A stretch of 64,000 bases of DNA from Lepas anatifera (Eukaryota > Arthropoda > Thecostraca > Lepadidae), in assembly GCA_034440635.1 (NCBI GenBank), contig JAOTON010001532.1, forward strand, positions 236,001 through 300,000, written 5' to 3'. The position numbers and the translations under genes were made by a program. Positions 46,191 through 56,965 of this stretch are shown here, piece after piece (within the stretch, counting starts at the first letter, position 1; the number at the start of each line of letters is the position of its first letter). The notes beneath the pieces were generated by a model. That model was given only the letters and a program-made list of their open reading frames with translations, did not search any database and was not told the origin of the DNA.

Positions 46191-47054
46191 TCAGAAGTGC
46201 GTTATTAAATTTCCAGAAGATTTTCCTATCTCAACTGTAGGAACATGGATAGAGGATGAGACAAGTCTGTGATCCGACAGATATCCGTCACGTATTTTTG
46301 CCGATGGACTAACTTTTGAAAACAGGACATTGTGACTGACGATGAAAAAGTCGATCCTAGATTTACTCACGGGGTTTTTTCGAACACATGTGTACTCTCT
46401 CGAGAGAGGATTTAATTCACGCCAAAGGTCGATAAGGTTCTTGTCTTCCATAAAACGCTTCAGCACATCCCTACACTTTTCGTTGTTTGTAATCCGGCGC
46501 GCAAGGCTCAACCTATCTTTAGATACATCTAGACACAGGTTGAAATCGCCCCCAAGGATAACGGTCGAGTTTTCGTGCTCATCTACCTTGGAGAAAAACT
46601 CATCAAATACTCTAGGATTATCCTGGTTTGGGCCGTATATGGTCCCAATGGTTAAATTCGTACCATTGTAATTAATCTCGCATACAATAAACCTACCATT
46701 GCTGTCTGCAAAAAAACTTTCAATAGTAACTCCGGAGTTTGGCCTGATCAATATTGCTACCCCTTTGCTATTTGTGTCCCCATGGGCAAAACACACCTGT
46801 CCCGCCCATTCGTTTTTCCATTTAGCTTCCTCGTTTATTGCTGAATGAGTTTCCTGTATGAATATCACATCGAAACGAAGCTGCTTTAACCATGTGAACA
46901 GTTTTCTCCTTTTCGGGATTCCATCGATAACTTGGGAATGAAGGCCGTTGGCGTTTAAAGACGCAAAGGTAAGATTTGAACTAGAGATAGGTGTACTCAT
47001 GAAATATCGAGGAGGGAGGGAAAAAACTTCAGCAGAGAAAGAACCAGCATGCAA
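46191..47054 (-). pseudogene. LINE ORF2 AP-type endonuclease
   Basis: 287 residues with the APE motifs in order: SLNANGL (about 32-38), FIQETHS (65-71), GTIYGPN near 137, ILGGDFN near 171, SRIDFFIV and YLSDHRLV near the end. The nicking endonuclease starts target-primed reverse transcription. The frame breaks at about 46215. Confidence 0.88.
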
Positions 47055-47983
47055 CCACTAGAAAAACTGTTCAGAAAATAAATCTTGAGCCAACAGTTCG
47101 TGTTCAGGGGCAACAAAGTGTTAAGTGCCTGAGCGTGTCTACAACCGTGCGGTGTAATGCTTCCGAGTGGGCGTGCAGTGTATGAGTGAACAGACATGTT
47201 GAAACAAGCAGACAACCAAAACAAAAAACAAACACAAAGATATGACCTCGGGCGGCATGGGCGCGCGGGTTGTTTGCGCCCACTCTAGTCGGCGCTGAAC
47301 TTGGTTGATATCACAAGGAGCCATATATATTCTTATTTAAGATAGAAAATAGTTTGCAAAGATTACCAGCATTGACCTCTTTTTAAGATAATATAGAATA
47401 TAAGGCCACAGCCACCGAATACAAAACAAAACCGATAGTTTAGAAAGGTATGCGAGCACACTATCTTATATCTGAGTATGATCGCAAATCCCTTCTTTTT
47501 ACAGCTGTACTCATTGTCACACAGTTGTAGTTCAACTAAAAACTGCGATGGAAGCAAAAGATAGCTTCGTGTTTGTGGAGACGTTTTGAGAGAACATAAT
47601 TCTAGACCTCTAGTCCCAAATTGAGGATAAAGTCAGCATAATTCCTTTCTGCAAACCTATTAACACAAATAGTTTCTGGTATCTAAGGTCAGCAGAAATC
47701 ACAACAGTTGGTACATCGGCCTACATTTCGATTGTTGCTGCTGTTATGAGGTTGTCTCTCTATAGGTACATTTGCAATGCCACTATGGAAAAAGATGATA
47801 TCGCTGAATAATTCGGAAAATAAGAGGGAACAGTACCTGATGTTGCCGTTCTTGACTAGTAGTGGTTTGTCTATTCTGCTCTCAGCCGTCCAAGTTGAGA
47901 CCGCTAAGTTAAATGCCCATGTCATCGTGACACAAACGTGGATGAAATCACTGAGACTCGCACTCAGCAGGAAGCACACTCTA

Positions 47984-49294
47984 TTAGGGTAGATTTGTGT
48001 TCTGCCCGTTAGCAGAACCGCGCACGAAGGAACACCGTGAAGAGTCTGTACCAGTCGTTGGCCGGATATCCTGGCCGTCCGCCGCCACTTGAGCCGGTGC
48101 ACCTTGGTTACCACCCTTTGGAGCGTCGTTTTCTTGTCCGCGACTTGAACGCGTTGATACTGACGGTCCTGCTGTCGTGGCTCGCTCGTGTTGATCGTTG
48201 ACGACCAATCTCGTTGAAACCGGACCAGGTTTGACAACCTCCTGGTCAACTGGACTAGGCGCCTCCTGGAGCAGTCCGGAAAAAGGACCGGCGGCTGCAT
48301 CAGCGGTCAGGCGCATGCGGCGTGCGCCCGGCGCGAGCCGACCGTCGGCCGGTGCCGAAGCCGTGACCGCGACCGGGTCGGCGCGGTCCGCCGGCAGCCG
48401 CTGCTCCCGCAGTTTCTTCCACAGGTCACGAACCTGCTTCTCAGAGGTCACGCGGACCGGGACAGACTGCTGAGTCAGCTTATACCCTGGAAGGCCATTG
48501 TGGGTAAAGACTGACCAGATGCGTCCCTTGTTCTTCATTGTGAGAAGCTCGTTATGGAGTTCCCGATTGAGCCGGGTGAGAGATTCTGAGAGATACAATC
48601 TCTGATCTACTGGAGTAGCTACCTTTCGAAGGTTCATCCGCTCAGCGAAGAAACGGTTTCTCAGACTGCGGTCGGCAAACGCACAAATCACGACGTTGTC
48701 ACGGGATAATCGGTGCGCCGTAGCCAAGTCCTGTGTTGAGAGGGGGATGTGTGGGAAGTACTCATTCAGCACTCGAACAGCCAGGGCTTTAATGTCCTCG
48801 CCGAATCTTCGTGGTCCGAATTTTTTGCACGTGAGGATGAGATTAACACCCCTCTCGTGACGTTCCATGGCTTCGACCTGTTCATGGAGAGCCGTCACAT
48901 CCTTCCTAGTGACTTCAAGTTGTTCTTCAAGTTTGTCGATTTTGTTTGCTTTCTCAAAAAGCTGTCCCTCCAGGATACGAATGTGTTCATTCTGGGACTC
49001 TAGCTTGGCTTCTAGAGTTTTAGTTAGCCTTGAGAAGTTTTCCCCCATAGTGGCCTGGATCGGAGATTCAATTGTCTCTTTAATGAATTCCAGCACTTCC
49101 GCAGGCATTCCTCCTTTGCTCTTCGGGGATTTTCCCTTTGCAGACTTACCGGAACCTTGTCTCTTCCTCTTTTCGTATGTAGAGACGATTTCTGTGACGG
49201 AAGACTCTCTCTCCCTTTTCTTTCGCCTTTGGTCGTCACTAATTCCGGCTTCTGCATCGCTGAACACGGAGTCCGTGTCCCCCGCTATGGACAT
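47984..49294 (-). CDS. LINE ORF1 protein
   Basis: 436 residues, uninterrupted. It has a basic patch (about 23-60, with KRERESS and KRKRQGSGK), a heptad coiled coil (about 85-145, LESQNEHIRILEGQLFEKAN), then an RRM-like region beginning RGVNLILTCKKFG and containing TAHRLSRDNVVICAF. The tail is disordered, Pro/Ala-rich. This is the trimerising RNA-binding ORF1 layout of L1/Tx1 elements. A 203-residue minus frame (48300-47689) that overlaps its end and antisense frames here are shadows. Confidence 0.82.
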   Translation of the reverse strand: MSIAGDTDSVFSDAEAGISDDQRRKKRERESSVTEIVSTYEKRKRQGSGKSAKGKSPKSKGGMPAEVLEFIKETIESPIQATMGENFSRLTKTLEAKLESQNEHIRILEGQLFEKANKIDKLEEQLEVTRKDVTALHEQVEAMERHERGVNLILTCKKFGPRRFGEDIKALAVRVLNEYFPHIPLSTQDLATAHRLSRDNVVICAFADRSLRNRFFAERMNLRKVATPVDQRLYLSESLTRLNRELHNELLTMKNKGRIWSVFTHNGLPGYKLTQQSVPVRVTSEKQVRDLWKKLREQRLPADRADPVAVTASAPADGRLAPGARRMRLTADAAAGPFSGLLQEAPSPVDQEVVKPGPVSTRLVVNDQHERATTAGPSVSTRSSRGQENDAPKGGNQGAPAQVAADGQDIRPTTGTDSSRCSFVRGSANGQNTNLP

Positions 49295-49340
49295 CAGTCC
49301 TTTCCACTGAATGAGAATCTAAATAAAATCAAGCAACACG

Positions 49341-49972
49341 ACTAAACGCCTTCTCAAGCACCTCGGCACCACTCTTGTCTTACACCGGTGTCTGTCCACC
49401 CGCGCGCCCGACCGCTCACCGCGCACTACAAGGTCATACTGTGACCTCGCAGCGCCAGAGGGCAGGACCGCTCCGTACCACGGCTGAGGCAAGACTGGGG
49501 GTTAGTATCTTGAACGTTAGCTTTGATCTCAATGTGTCGATTTAGCCTCGAATCACCAAGTTCACCTAAAGAGTGAGAGTTCCCTATGGAAAAGAGCTGC
49601 ACAAATGATTGCGAAAACGTGTTCCTATCAAGAGTTCCTTCAAACGATATAAGGCTTTGGGAAATGATGTTTAGTCCAATCCTGAGAAGTTGAAAGGATC
49701 TACTAAGTCTGTGGGGACATCCTAAAATAGCTTAAGTAAAACCCGTAAGATTTCTGACCCTCCTGCGTTTGTTCGTTTCAGCTGTGGTGAACGTCATAGT
49801 GTCACTGTGAATTGGCTATGAATCACTGTCAATCCATTTGAATTCTGTGGATTTGCTATAATTTAGTCTGATGGGTTCAGGGCTGAACTTATGAACAGTT
49901 TTTTTCCTTTCAGCATATCTCAGCTTTTAATTGAAAATTATGTCCGCACACTTTATTTGCATATTGCAGGCT
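49341..49972. other. Possible LINE 5' UTR, then unassigned DNA
   Basis: The GC-rich part at 49380-49500 probably belongs to the LINE 5' UTR. The remainder shows no gene. Confidence 0.35.
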
Positions 49973-50131
49973 ATTGCCTCCAGTGACGGTGGAGCGTCCG
50001 GATTTAAGGTCGGGCACCATGGGTTTTTCAACCTATTTCCATTCAACGCCATAGGGTAAGTGTTAATATGTCTGATTTAAGAGGGACACTGTGCCCCTGT
50101 GCCCCCCAGTTCCACCGCCAGTGATTGCCTC
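49973..50131. mobile_element. 143-bp hAT-type MITE (49981-50123) with perfect 8-bp duplication
   Basis: Ends CAGTGACGGTGGA and TTCCACCGCCAGTG, inverse copies with small differences. Flanks ATTGCCTC at 49973-49980 and 50124-50131 are identical. Confidence 0.9.
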
Positions 50132-50625
50132 TTCTCATGTTCCCAACTCTGCACTTAGATAAAGGCAATGCCGCTCAGAAAATTCGCTTTCTTATCCAAT
50201 GCATCAACCTATGCCTTAGCCTGGTGCAGTTTTTTGCGTACTAAGGCCAGGCCCATTTTATGCATTTATGCCTAGGGACACCCTCGACTTGGCTTCAAGT
50301 CGGGTCAATTTTTTCACCGCTGAAGGTTATAATAATTCAACTCAGCATCCCATGGTATCTTCGAGTCCTTCTTTAGGAACAGCGACACAGGAATGTCAGT
50401 TAGCTCGGAATAATCCTTCCACTCAAATAATCAAGCATGGAGTTATTACATAAAATCGTAAATTCTCAATCGTAAATTCAAAAATATTTTCCATCACAAA
50501 TACGGGGACGAAGGTGGGACATAAATGCAAATGAGATGCCGATCGGTTTTGGTCCCCACACAGCTCAAAGACCTTGCTAATGGCAATCAACATCCTTCCC
50601 TTGAATGGTGTTTCCGGACACTGAC
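50132..50625. other. Probable intron downstream of the His-rich exon
   Basis: Begins (minus strand) at a good GTCAGT donor at 50625. No exon or repeat recognised. Confidence 0.45.
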
Positions 50626-51237
50626 CTGGTCGCTGGGCATGGGCTCTGGAGGTCCATGACCGTGGAAGTGTCCTCCTTCAGACGATGATGACGTCACGTT
50701 CACCAGCTCCACTTCCCCAGGCCGAGGCTGGTCGCGGTGATCCTTGCCCCCGGGCTGTGTTGAGTGCGAGTGCGAGTGTGAAGGGTGGGAGTGCGAGTGT
50801 GAAGGGTGCGAGTGCGAGTGTGAAGGGTGCGAGTGCGAGTGTGAAGGGTGCGAGTGGGAGGTAGGCGACTCCCTCGCCTGTCCACTCGAGGACCGATGGT
50901 GATGGTGGTGGCCGTGGTGGGAGTGCGAGCCGTGAGAGTGGGGGTGGTCGTGAGGAGTGGGAGGCTCTGGTAGACGCTGCCCCGGCGTTCCCGGCAGATA
51001 CTGAGGGGTTTCGGAGCTGGCTGCTTCTGGATACTGAGAAGCGGGTGCGACATCTGGCTGTAAAGGATCTGGGAGCTCGCTGTCGGTGCTAGGAGCCGCT
51101 GAAGGATCAGAGTCCCGTCCGGCCGATGGGTATTGATAACGCGTTTCCGGAGTACGAGCCTGCTTTCTCTGAGTCGGACCTAACTGCCGTCGAGGACGCC
51201 TCTGCGGCGGTCCGAAGCTCATGCCGCCGCCGCTGCT
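50626..51237 (-). CDS. His-rich exon of a secreted protein
   Basis: A frame open from about 51483 that ends at a good donor, GACCAG|GTCAGT, at 50626 in phase 0. It encodes Pro/Ser/Gln-rich sequence, then HSHGSHSHHGHHHHHR and about five 7-residue units SHSHPSH (21 bp each, 50768-50860). Such tracts can bind metal. The 5' limit is inferred: an AG after GTTTGTACAG at 51238 would join this frame to the signal-peptide exon by a 44-bp intron. Phase 0 at the donor matches the clip exon at 38982, so this may be the N-terminal half of the protease homolog. Confidence 0.55.
50768..50860 (-). repeat. 21-bp coding minisatellite (SHSHPSH units)
   Basis: Tandem units of GGTGCGAGTGCGAGTGTGAAG (plus-strand reading is split here by its period of 21) within the His-rich exon. 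The repeat keeps the reading frame. Confidence 0.85.
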
Positions 51238-51281
51238 CTGTACAAACGTTCCAACCGGCCTCGATCTGGCGCCTCTTCTAC

Positions 51282-52073
51282 CGCCTTTTGCCTTTCTCCC
51301 CGGGTCCGAGGAAGCTGCCGGAATGCTTCTTTTGGTGTGGTTCTTTTCAGGGACCACAGAGAAGCCTTTAGCGCCGCGCTGTATCCAGGACGGAGGACCA
51401 GGCGGCCCGGGGTGGAGTCGTTGGTAGGAATCCAGCGGCGGGTTCCTGGAGGACCGGGAACGAAGCGTCTTCCGGCCACCCATCCCGACTCCGAGGGAGG
51501 GCTGGGGTTGATGGGTTGACCGTCCGGGCCGGTTGTGTTAACCGCGGGGGCGACACCGGGGAGCCATGGAGCGACGGTGGGAGGCGGTAAAACGGCGCTG
51601 GATCGAGGAATAGGAACCCACTGCCCAGCTGGAATTTGGACGGCCGGGGTCCAGGGAAGCATGCTGCGCATGATCGAAGAAAACTGAGGACTAGGAGGTC
51701 TGAACGCAGGCGAGGCGTTCAACGGATTCTTCGGTGACTTTTCGGACGGAAATATTATACGAGATGGATATTTCTTGGCCTGAGCTGGCTTCGCCTCAGC
51801 CCTAATACCAGAGTAGATATTGTATTCAGAAGTCGGCTCACGAGGATTACTACTAGGGGTACCGTTGGAATCAGCAGACACGACTGAGGCGGCTTCAGCT
51901 GGGTTTAATGCAAAAGTTGGTGGCGAAATAGGGTGTGCTTCTTCGCCATTGCCACTTGGACTAATACCATGGGCTGAAACCGATTGAAGAGGGGAGAGGA
52001 ACGGAACATAACTAGCCCCGATTAGAGCCAGCAACACAAAAACAGGTGCATCCCATAAACAGAGTCTGAACAT
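51282..52073 (-). CDS. Signal-peptide and Pro-rich exon of a secreted protein
   Basis: ATG at 52073 has a favourable context (A at -3). The N-terminus MFRLCLWDAPVFVLLALIGA is a typical signal peptide. A low-complexity Pro/Ser/Ala-rich region follows (264 residues to 51282), with segments such as PSRIIFPSEKS and WTPAVQIPAGQWVP. The frame stays open to 51219, where it stops. The His-rich frame overlaps it from 51483 on, so there must be either a short intron (51281-51238, 44 bp, phase 0) or a one-base sequence error. Long, unstructured N-termini before a clip domain are known in inactive homologs, which supports but does not prove a link to the exons at 32.7-39 kb. Confidence 0.6.
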
Positions 52074-52854
52074 TTTGGCCTGATTTTTTATGACAAATAT
52101 TTTCTAGGCTTGATCACCCTCGTTCCACAAGACGATGCTGGTATTCAGACGTCAAGAGGTTCAGATCTTTCCCACACAGGCTTAACTGGAGCGAGCAGCG
52201 CCAAATCGGCGCGGCAGCTACTCAAGAGACATTCCTCCTGTCTCTGACAGCACACAAATGTGCACGTAACTTCATTCGTCAGGAGCTTTGAGATGTACAG
52301 AGATGTTCACACTTGCAAGTTGTAGGAGGTCTCCCAGTATCGGTGGCTTTGGCTGTCACTATTGCGGCCCCGAAAAGTACCTCGCGAGCGCCTGCTATTT
52401 CTCCAACACCGTCACTGCTGCTCCTGAAGATGCTGCTTAACACAGCTGCTGGATGTGCTGCTATTGCTGCTTCTTTACAATCACAATCTCTGCTACTGCG
52501 GTTCAGCGCTGCCTAACAGTGATGAAGACCGCCGGACAAGCAGAAAACGGGGCTGTCCACGAGGTTTGCTAGTGGGACAAAACGGGACAGGATTAACGGA
52601 GAACGAGCGAGTCACGAAGCGGCCACAGGCTGCTGAGCCTGCGCCCATTCACGCACAAGCAACAGCGCAGGGAGACGAACCAGCCACGCTCCAACACCAC
52701 CACCCCAGGCAGCCGGCAGCCGCTGAAAGTGCGAAGGCTGTGGCAGTGTGACATTCTGACAGCCATTCGTTGTCAGAGGGTTCGGCCATCAGCTGTCACC
52801 GGGCCTAAGGTCGAACACTGTCTGATCCGCCGGACCTCATGAGCCTGTGTGCGC
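52074..52854. other. Promoter / 5' flank of the secreted-protein gene
   Basis: Upstream side of the minus-strand start at 52073. A CTGCT-rich stretch at about 52410-52500 creates open frames without support. No specific promoter motif was assigned. Confidence 0.4.
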
Positions 52855-52985
52855 CCTCGTCCCCACTCCCTCCATACTGTGACACCCCTCATACCCAATC
52901 CCTTCACACTGTGGATGCCCTCATTCCCACTCCCTCCACACTGTGGGCACACTCATCCCCACTCCCTCCACACTGTGGCCCTCCG
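52855..52985. repeat. Short tandem repeat, about 32-bp unit
   Basis: About four units of CCCACTCCCTCCACACTGTG followed by a variable part such as GATGCCCTCATT or GGCACACTCATC. Confidence 0.8.
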
Positions 52986-53785
52986 TCACTAGGTTTTAGT
53001 GGCCGTCAGTCTGAAGCTGTGGGAGAACTGACGCATAAAACTGAACGACCACGAAAATGGCTGGCGCGTGCTGATGGTTTGATTTCTAAAAGAGCAAATT
53101 TTAAACGTTTTCTACCAACCATACACGATGCCTTTGAAAAATGAGGTATGAACTGAAAGTTAGTACGTTCTGTAATCCCTTGTTGTGACTGAGCGGTTAT
53201 AAGGCAAAATGTTCGAGCTAAAATAACAATGAAGAAGTATTTGGAGTTGCAGTTGCTATAATGTAATCTTCTCTGTCTGCTGTTTTGATGCATGAACAAT
53301 GTAATTGCGATTGATTCATATGTCACTGAGTATCGAAATCAAATAATGATTCATCTTGTCAGGTTATAGACGTCTGATATGGCTTGGATGGGCAGTCGGC
53401 CTCACAAAGGTGAAAATTTCTGTTTGTCCCAAAATCGAGTTCTGGCAATATTGAGGGTGAATGCTGATCTTACCTCCGAGAGGTTAATACTAGTCTTATC
53501 CTTGATTGTTTCTGACCTCTGGTCTTATCCGTGTCCAAGCAATACACTTTCATAGCTCTGTATTGCTTAGAACAGTTTTGGCAGATAATAGTGCACTGAA
53601 CATTGAAATGTCGCATGAGCATCATACCTCGGTACCTTTCCACCGACTTGTTAGCAACCAGTTCCGTCAGGAGTCTCACTGAGCTCTTTTCATTCAGAGA
53701 TGCATTTATTTCGAGACGTCGACGAGTGTTGAAGACATAAATAGTGTTTTCACCTCTGTGAGAAGCGGAGCTTGCATCAGACGTC
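52986..53785. other. Intergenic; nothing recognised
   Basis: No domain-bearing frame or repeat seen. Confidence 0.4.
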
Positions 53786-53953
53786 GACACAAACAATGGC
53801 GGATACAAGGGGGGTTAGGGGTTTAAGCCCCCCCCGAAATTTCAGAATGTCTCTATTTAATACATAGCTGGAGGCTGTTCCGAGGAAATGGCGGAGGAGA
53901 CTCGAGCCCTAACCCCCCTGAAATGGAGTGCTGGATCCGCGATTGCAGACAAA
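53786..53953. mobile_element. 152-bp hAT-type MITE (53794-53945)
   Basis: Left end CAATGGCGGATACAAGG. Right end GTGCTGGATCCGCGATTG, its inverse with changes. Flanks GACACAAA and CAGACAAA agree at 6 of 8 positions. The interior shares GGTTTAAGCCCCCCCCGAAAT with the member at 41604. Confidence 0.65.
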
Positions 53954-54054
53954 CATATGAGCTGTGGCGTTACGAGTCTGCGTCGGGATTTGCACTATCC
54001 TAGCCTACAGGCCACTGTATAACCAGCTGCAGGGGCAGGTCCAGGAGGGGCGGG

Positions 54055-54240
54055 GGCAATCCCCTGTTACTGTGCTTTGTGGGAGGCTAAACTTTGGCCT
54101 CTAAATTAACCCTCCGTAGCGGAAGGTACTCGCTCGGGTGGTGGGGTCAGGGTCTCCGAGGCGGCTTTAGTGAGGCTTCGACTAAAAAAACCGAACATGC
54201 AACAACTTGGGCAATACTTTGTAAAAATGTCCGGCCATGA
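54055..54240 (+). mobile_element. SINE-like repeat, second family, copy 2 (partial)
   Basis: Matches the second half of 35520-35900: TGTGCTTTGTGGGAGGCTAA, ACTTTGGCCTCTAAATTAAC, GGTGGGGTCAGGGTCTCCG, GGCTTTAGTGAGGCTTCGACT and ACATGCAACAACTTGGGCAA. Confidence 0.65.
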
Positions 54241-54546
54241 CCCCAAAGCAAAGAAGAAGGTATATTATGTTTTGATCCCACCCCCAAATCAAACAGGCGT
54301 TTCATTTTATTGAGTGTTAGGATGTGTTAGTCAGTACAAAAATTAGCGTTTTTGTAAGCTCGAAAAGTACCTCTACGAAAGTGAAGAATTAATTCACTGC
54401 ACCAGTTTAATCCTGCCGGGTTGCCGTTTCGCTCATTGACATGGATTTGACTGGATCCGTCCCTGTTCAGTTGCGTTTTGGTCTGCATCTCAGCCTGCAC
54501 AATTCAGTGGATTGACATCTCTGTCTACGCTCTCCACACCCCCCCA

Positions 54547-54611
54547 GAATGGTAGTCTCGCCCAAGTGTACGCTCAGCTGTGAGCTGGGGGCTGACGGAC
54601 GCCACTGCATA
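54547..54611 (+). CDS. Candidate small exon with a Cys motif
   Basis: A strong pyrimidine-rich acceptor (CTCTCCACACCCCCCCAG) is followed by 65 bases with only one open frame, ending at the donor ATAG|GTGAGT. It encodes MVVSPKCTLSCELGADGRHC followed by Ile, with a Cys-x3-Cys-x8-Cys pattern that could be part of an EGF-like or similar disulfide module. Phase enters with one base and leaves with one. The gene was not recognised. It cannot join directly to the exon at 59126 (which starts in phase 0), so at least one exon would be missing between them. Confidence 0.35.
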
Positions 54612-56058
54612 GGTGAGTCCACAGGCGGTCTCAGCGCCCAGAACCGAGAGGGTGGTTGGACTAAAGAGGGGCCGAGTAGTTGGACGGATGGAAGGCTGGA
54701 ATGGATGGCCATACATTCGTGAATTGATGACCATACATACAGCCGCTACAAGCTACGACTACACTGGCTGTTTCTGAAACTGCCACTGAAGTGATTAGGA
54801 TTCACACCGAATTGTTTGAGCGCTGTAATCTTGGATCTCTACACCAATCCTGTGTCAATTCCGGTGGCAATGGTCACATCCGGTAGTAATACTGGATGAT
54901 AAAGCTTCGACTGCCTGGGGTGCATCTGGCAAACAACGTACCCACCAGCATCCTCCGTCTCCCAACAAATCAATATTGCGGTGCGCAAATCAGCAAATCC
55001 ATCAATCTTGCGGTGCACTCGTTGTGCAGGGGAGCTTCTCCACGCCCTCCCGCATCAAACCAGGCACGGTTATCACGCCTGTTTGCCGTCAGCTTGTCAG
55101 TGCCGTTTTTTTCTGTGCGCTGCATTGTCGAAATGTAAAACAACAGCACGCTCACAACTGGCGGGCCGGCAGCAGCTGTGTCCACACCGCGTGCAGATGG
55201 GACTCAGGTGTGAAGCAGAGCGGAGAGCTCTGCCAGAGGCTCCATGGAAGCACTGCAGTTTTAACGGGTTGAGAGGTGATGAGTGGTTTTTTGAAGGGTG
55301 ATAAAACTGCAGTCTCGATGCACATATCCGGACAGAGGCCAAGTCATTGCTACCATTAAGTTGTTTTGTGGCAGATAATTGTGAACACGGTGATCAGCGA
55401 GCGTCAGCGGCCCTGCTCCACTTGCTGCGTGACTTGAGAAGTTTTGGATCTGCTGAGACTTAGGTAAGCAGCACCATTTTAGTGAATGCACAAATCAAGG
55501 GACATCGGCTTTGTCGGCCGCAAAGGCAAAGCCGAAACATAGTTGCGTTTTCTACTGGTGGAACGTTGTCCCCAAAATCACGAGATCTTGACAGCAAGGC
55601 TTATATGGTACGACAAATTCTACTAAGAATACATCATGTCGAAAAGAAGTTAGCCTTAAGCCATGCACAATTGTAGTAAAATAGATACAGGTGAGACAAA
55701 TGCTTGGGACTAGGGGTAAAACAAAATTAAGCGTTGATGAATTCGCCGCAAACCCTAAGTACAGCAGGACAGCTGATGACAAAAGAGAATTGCCAGCAGG
55801 CAACTCGCCCCCCAATTACAAGTAAGTAAGGCATTGAATGCCTAATTGTTTCGTTTTTACAGAATCATGTGGGGCTGAGGGGAGGGGATGCTGTCCACTC
55901 TACATCGTTCAACGTGATGACATCATATTTTTGGGCCCATTGGTCACAATCCTTTCATCATTTGCCATCTAAGCTAGGAACATAGCATACACAGTAGGCA
56001 GACAGACAGGTTGATGCTTTGAGTCACAAAAACTGCATTTTGTGACAAACGTAACACT
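54612..56058. other. Unassigned; no further exon identified
   Basis: No recognised domains. Frames near 54896-55140 have no splice support. Confidence 0.35.
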
Positions 56059-56518
56059 TTAAAGGGAATGTGGCACCTTGGTCGAATCCTGGAATTTAGT
56101 TTAATTAGGCGTACTTATAGTAAAACATAATGAAACCACTCATGATTTCTCTGAAAAATGTACAATAAGCTCAATATTTGGTTTTTAAAAATACTCCTCT
56201 AGAAAAAGAAATAAATATCAGTCTGTGGATGATGTCACGATCTGGCAACCACTACCATACTTGAAACGCTTCAAGGGCTTCGATTGCCTGATGCTCATCG
56301 TGACGTCAGCATATGTCGTCACACCAGTAGCTCACAACAATGGCCGCCGGCGACGGGGGGCTGAGGGGGGCTGGTGTCAGGTAGATTTTAGTTTTTTTTT
56401 CTACGGAAATATCGAGTTCCAAGACAAATGAAATATGGAGTACCGGGTTTTCCGACCTGCTTTACAACTTGGCTATCTCAGTTAAAATCACGTTGTGAAG
56501 GTGCCACATTCCCTTTAA
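56059..56518 (+). mobile_element. TTAA-flanked MITE, copy 5
   Basis: Begins TTAAAGGGAATGTGGCACC and ends GGTGCCACATTCCCTTTAA, with TTAA at 56059-56062 and 56515-56518. It shares the GATGATGTCACGATCTGGCA and GCATATGTCGTCAC landmarks. A G-rich stretch near 56350 is private to this copy. Confidence 0.85.
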
Positions 56519-56965
56519 AGAAAGAATGTTTACTTGGGCGGACTGCATATATATATTTATGCCGCCCTTTGTCCTGAGCAGACGTCTGATTTGCATATGA
56601 TGATAAACTGAATGATAAAATAGCCTCCTCCTTAAGTTCTCCCCAAAGCGAGAAGTTATTTTTTTCGGAGAATACTGGTAAAGAACGTTAAAAGCAGGTA
56701 GAATATCAATTCTGGGCTAGAAATCGTATTTGATGAGGTAAAGAAAAACCGGTGTCATCAAGAATGAAGTGCTGGACGTGGTTTTCAATGCAGGTATGTA
56801 TTTTCCGGTGCCACCCCAGCTGAAACATGCAAAACCGATATGGGAAGCTTTGATTAAGCTTAAACAGCCTGGTGTTTTCTCCTTGCATAATTGTATACCT
56901 CATACTGTCGCTGCGGTGCATTGCACAGTTCTCATTCAGTGTTACAAGCAGCTAATATTCCCGCA
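56519..56965. other. Unassigned; nothing recognised
   Basis: Between the MITE and the LINE. No exon or repeat assigned. Confidence 0.4.

Larger units (their letters stand above)
42131..49340 (-). mobile_element. Near full-length two-ORF LINE (L1/Tx1-like), split by an insertion
   Basis: Minus-strand order: ORF1 (49294-47984), then ORF2 endonuclease (47054-46191), linker (46170-45610), reverse transcriptase (45607-44388) and C-terminal region (43361-42154). Two single-base frameshifts and a 1026-bp insertion disable ORF2. An AP-type endonuclease plus an L1-style KR.TL...GGL.VPD motif after the RT place it near L1/Tx1. It lies in what may be a large intron of the protease-homolog gene, in the same orientation. 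Confidence 0.85.

Noticed and set aside
47689..48300. 203-residue minus frame overlapping the LINE ORF1 end
   Set aside because: Alternative frame of ORF1 coding sequence; no coiled-coil, RRM or other domain in this frame.
48198..49310. Plus-strand frames antisense to LINE ORF1
   Set aside because: Shadows of the ORF1 coding strand.
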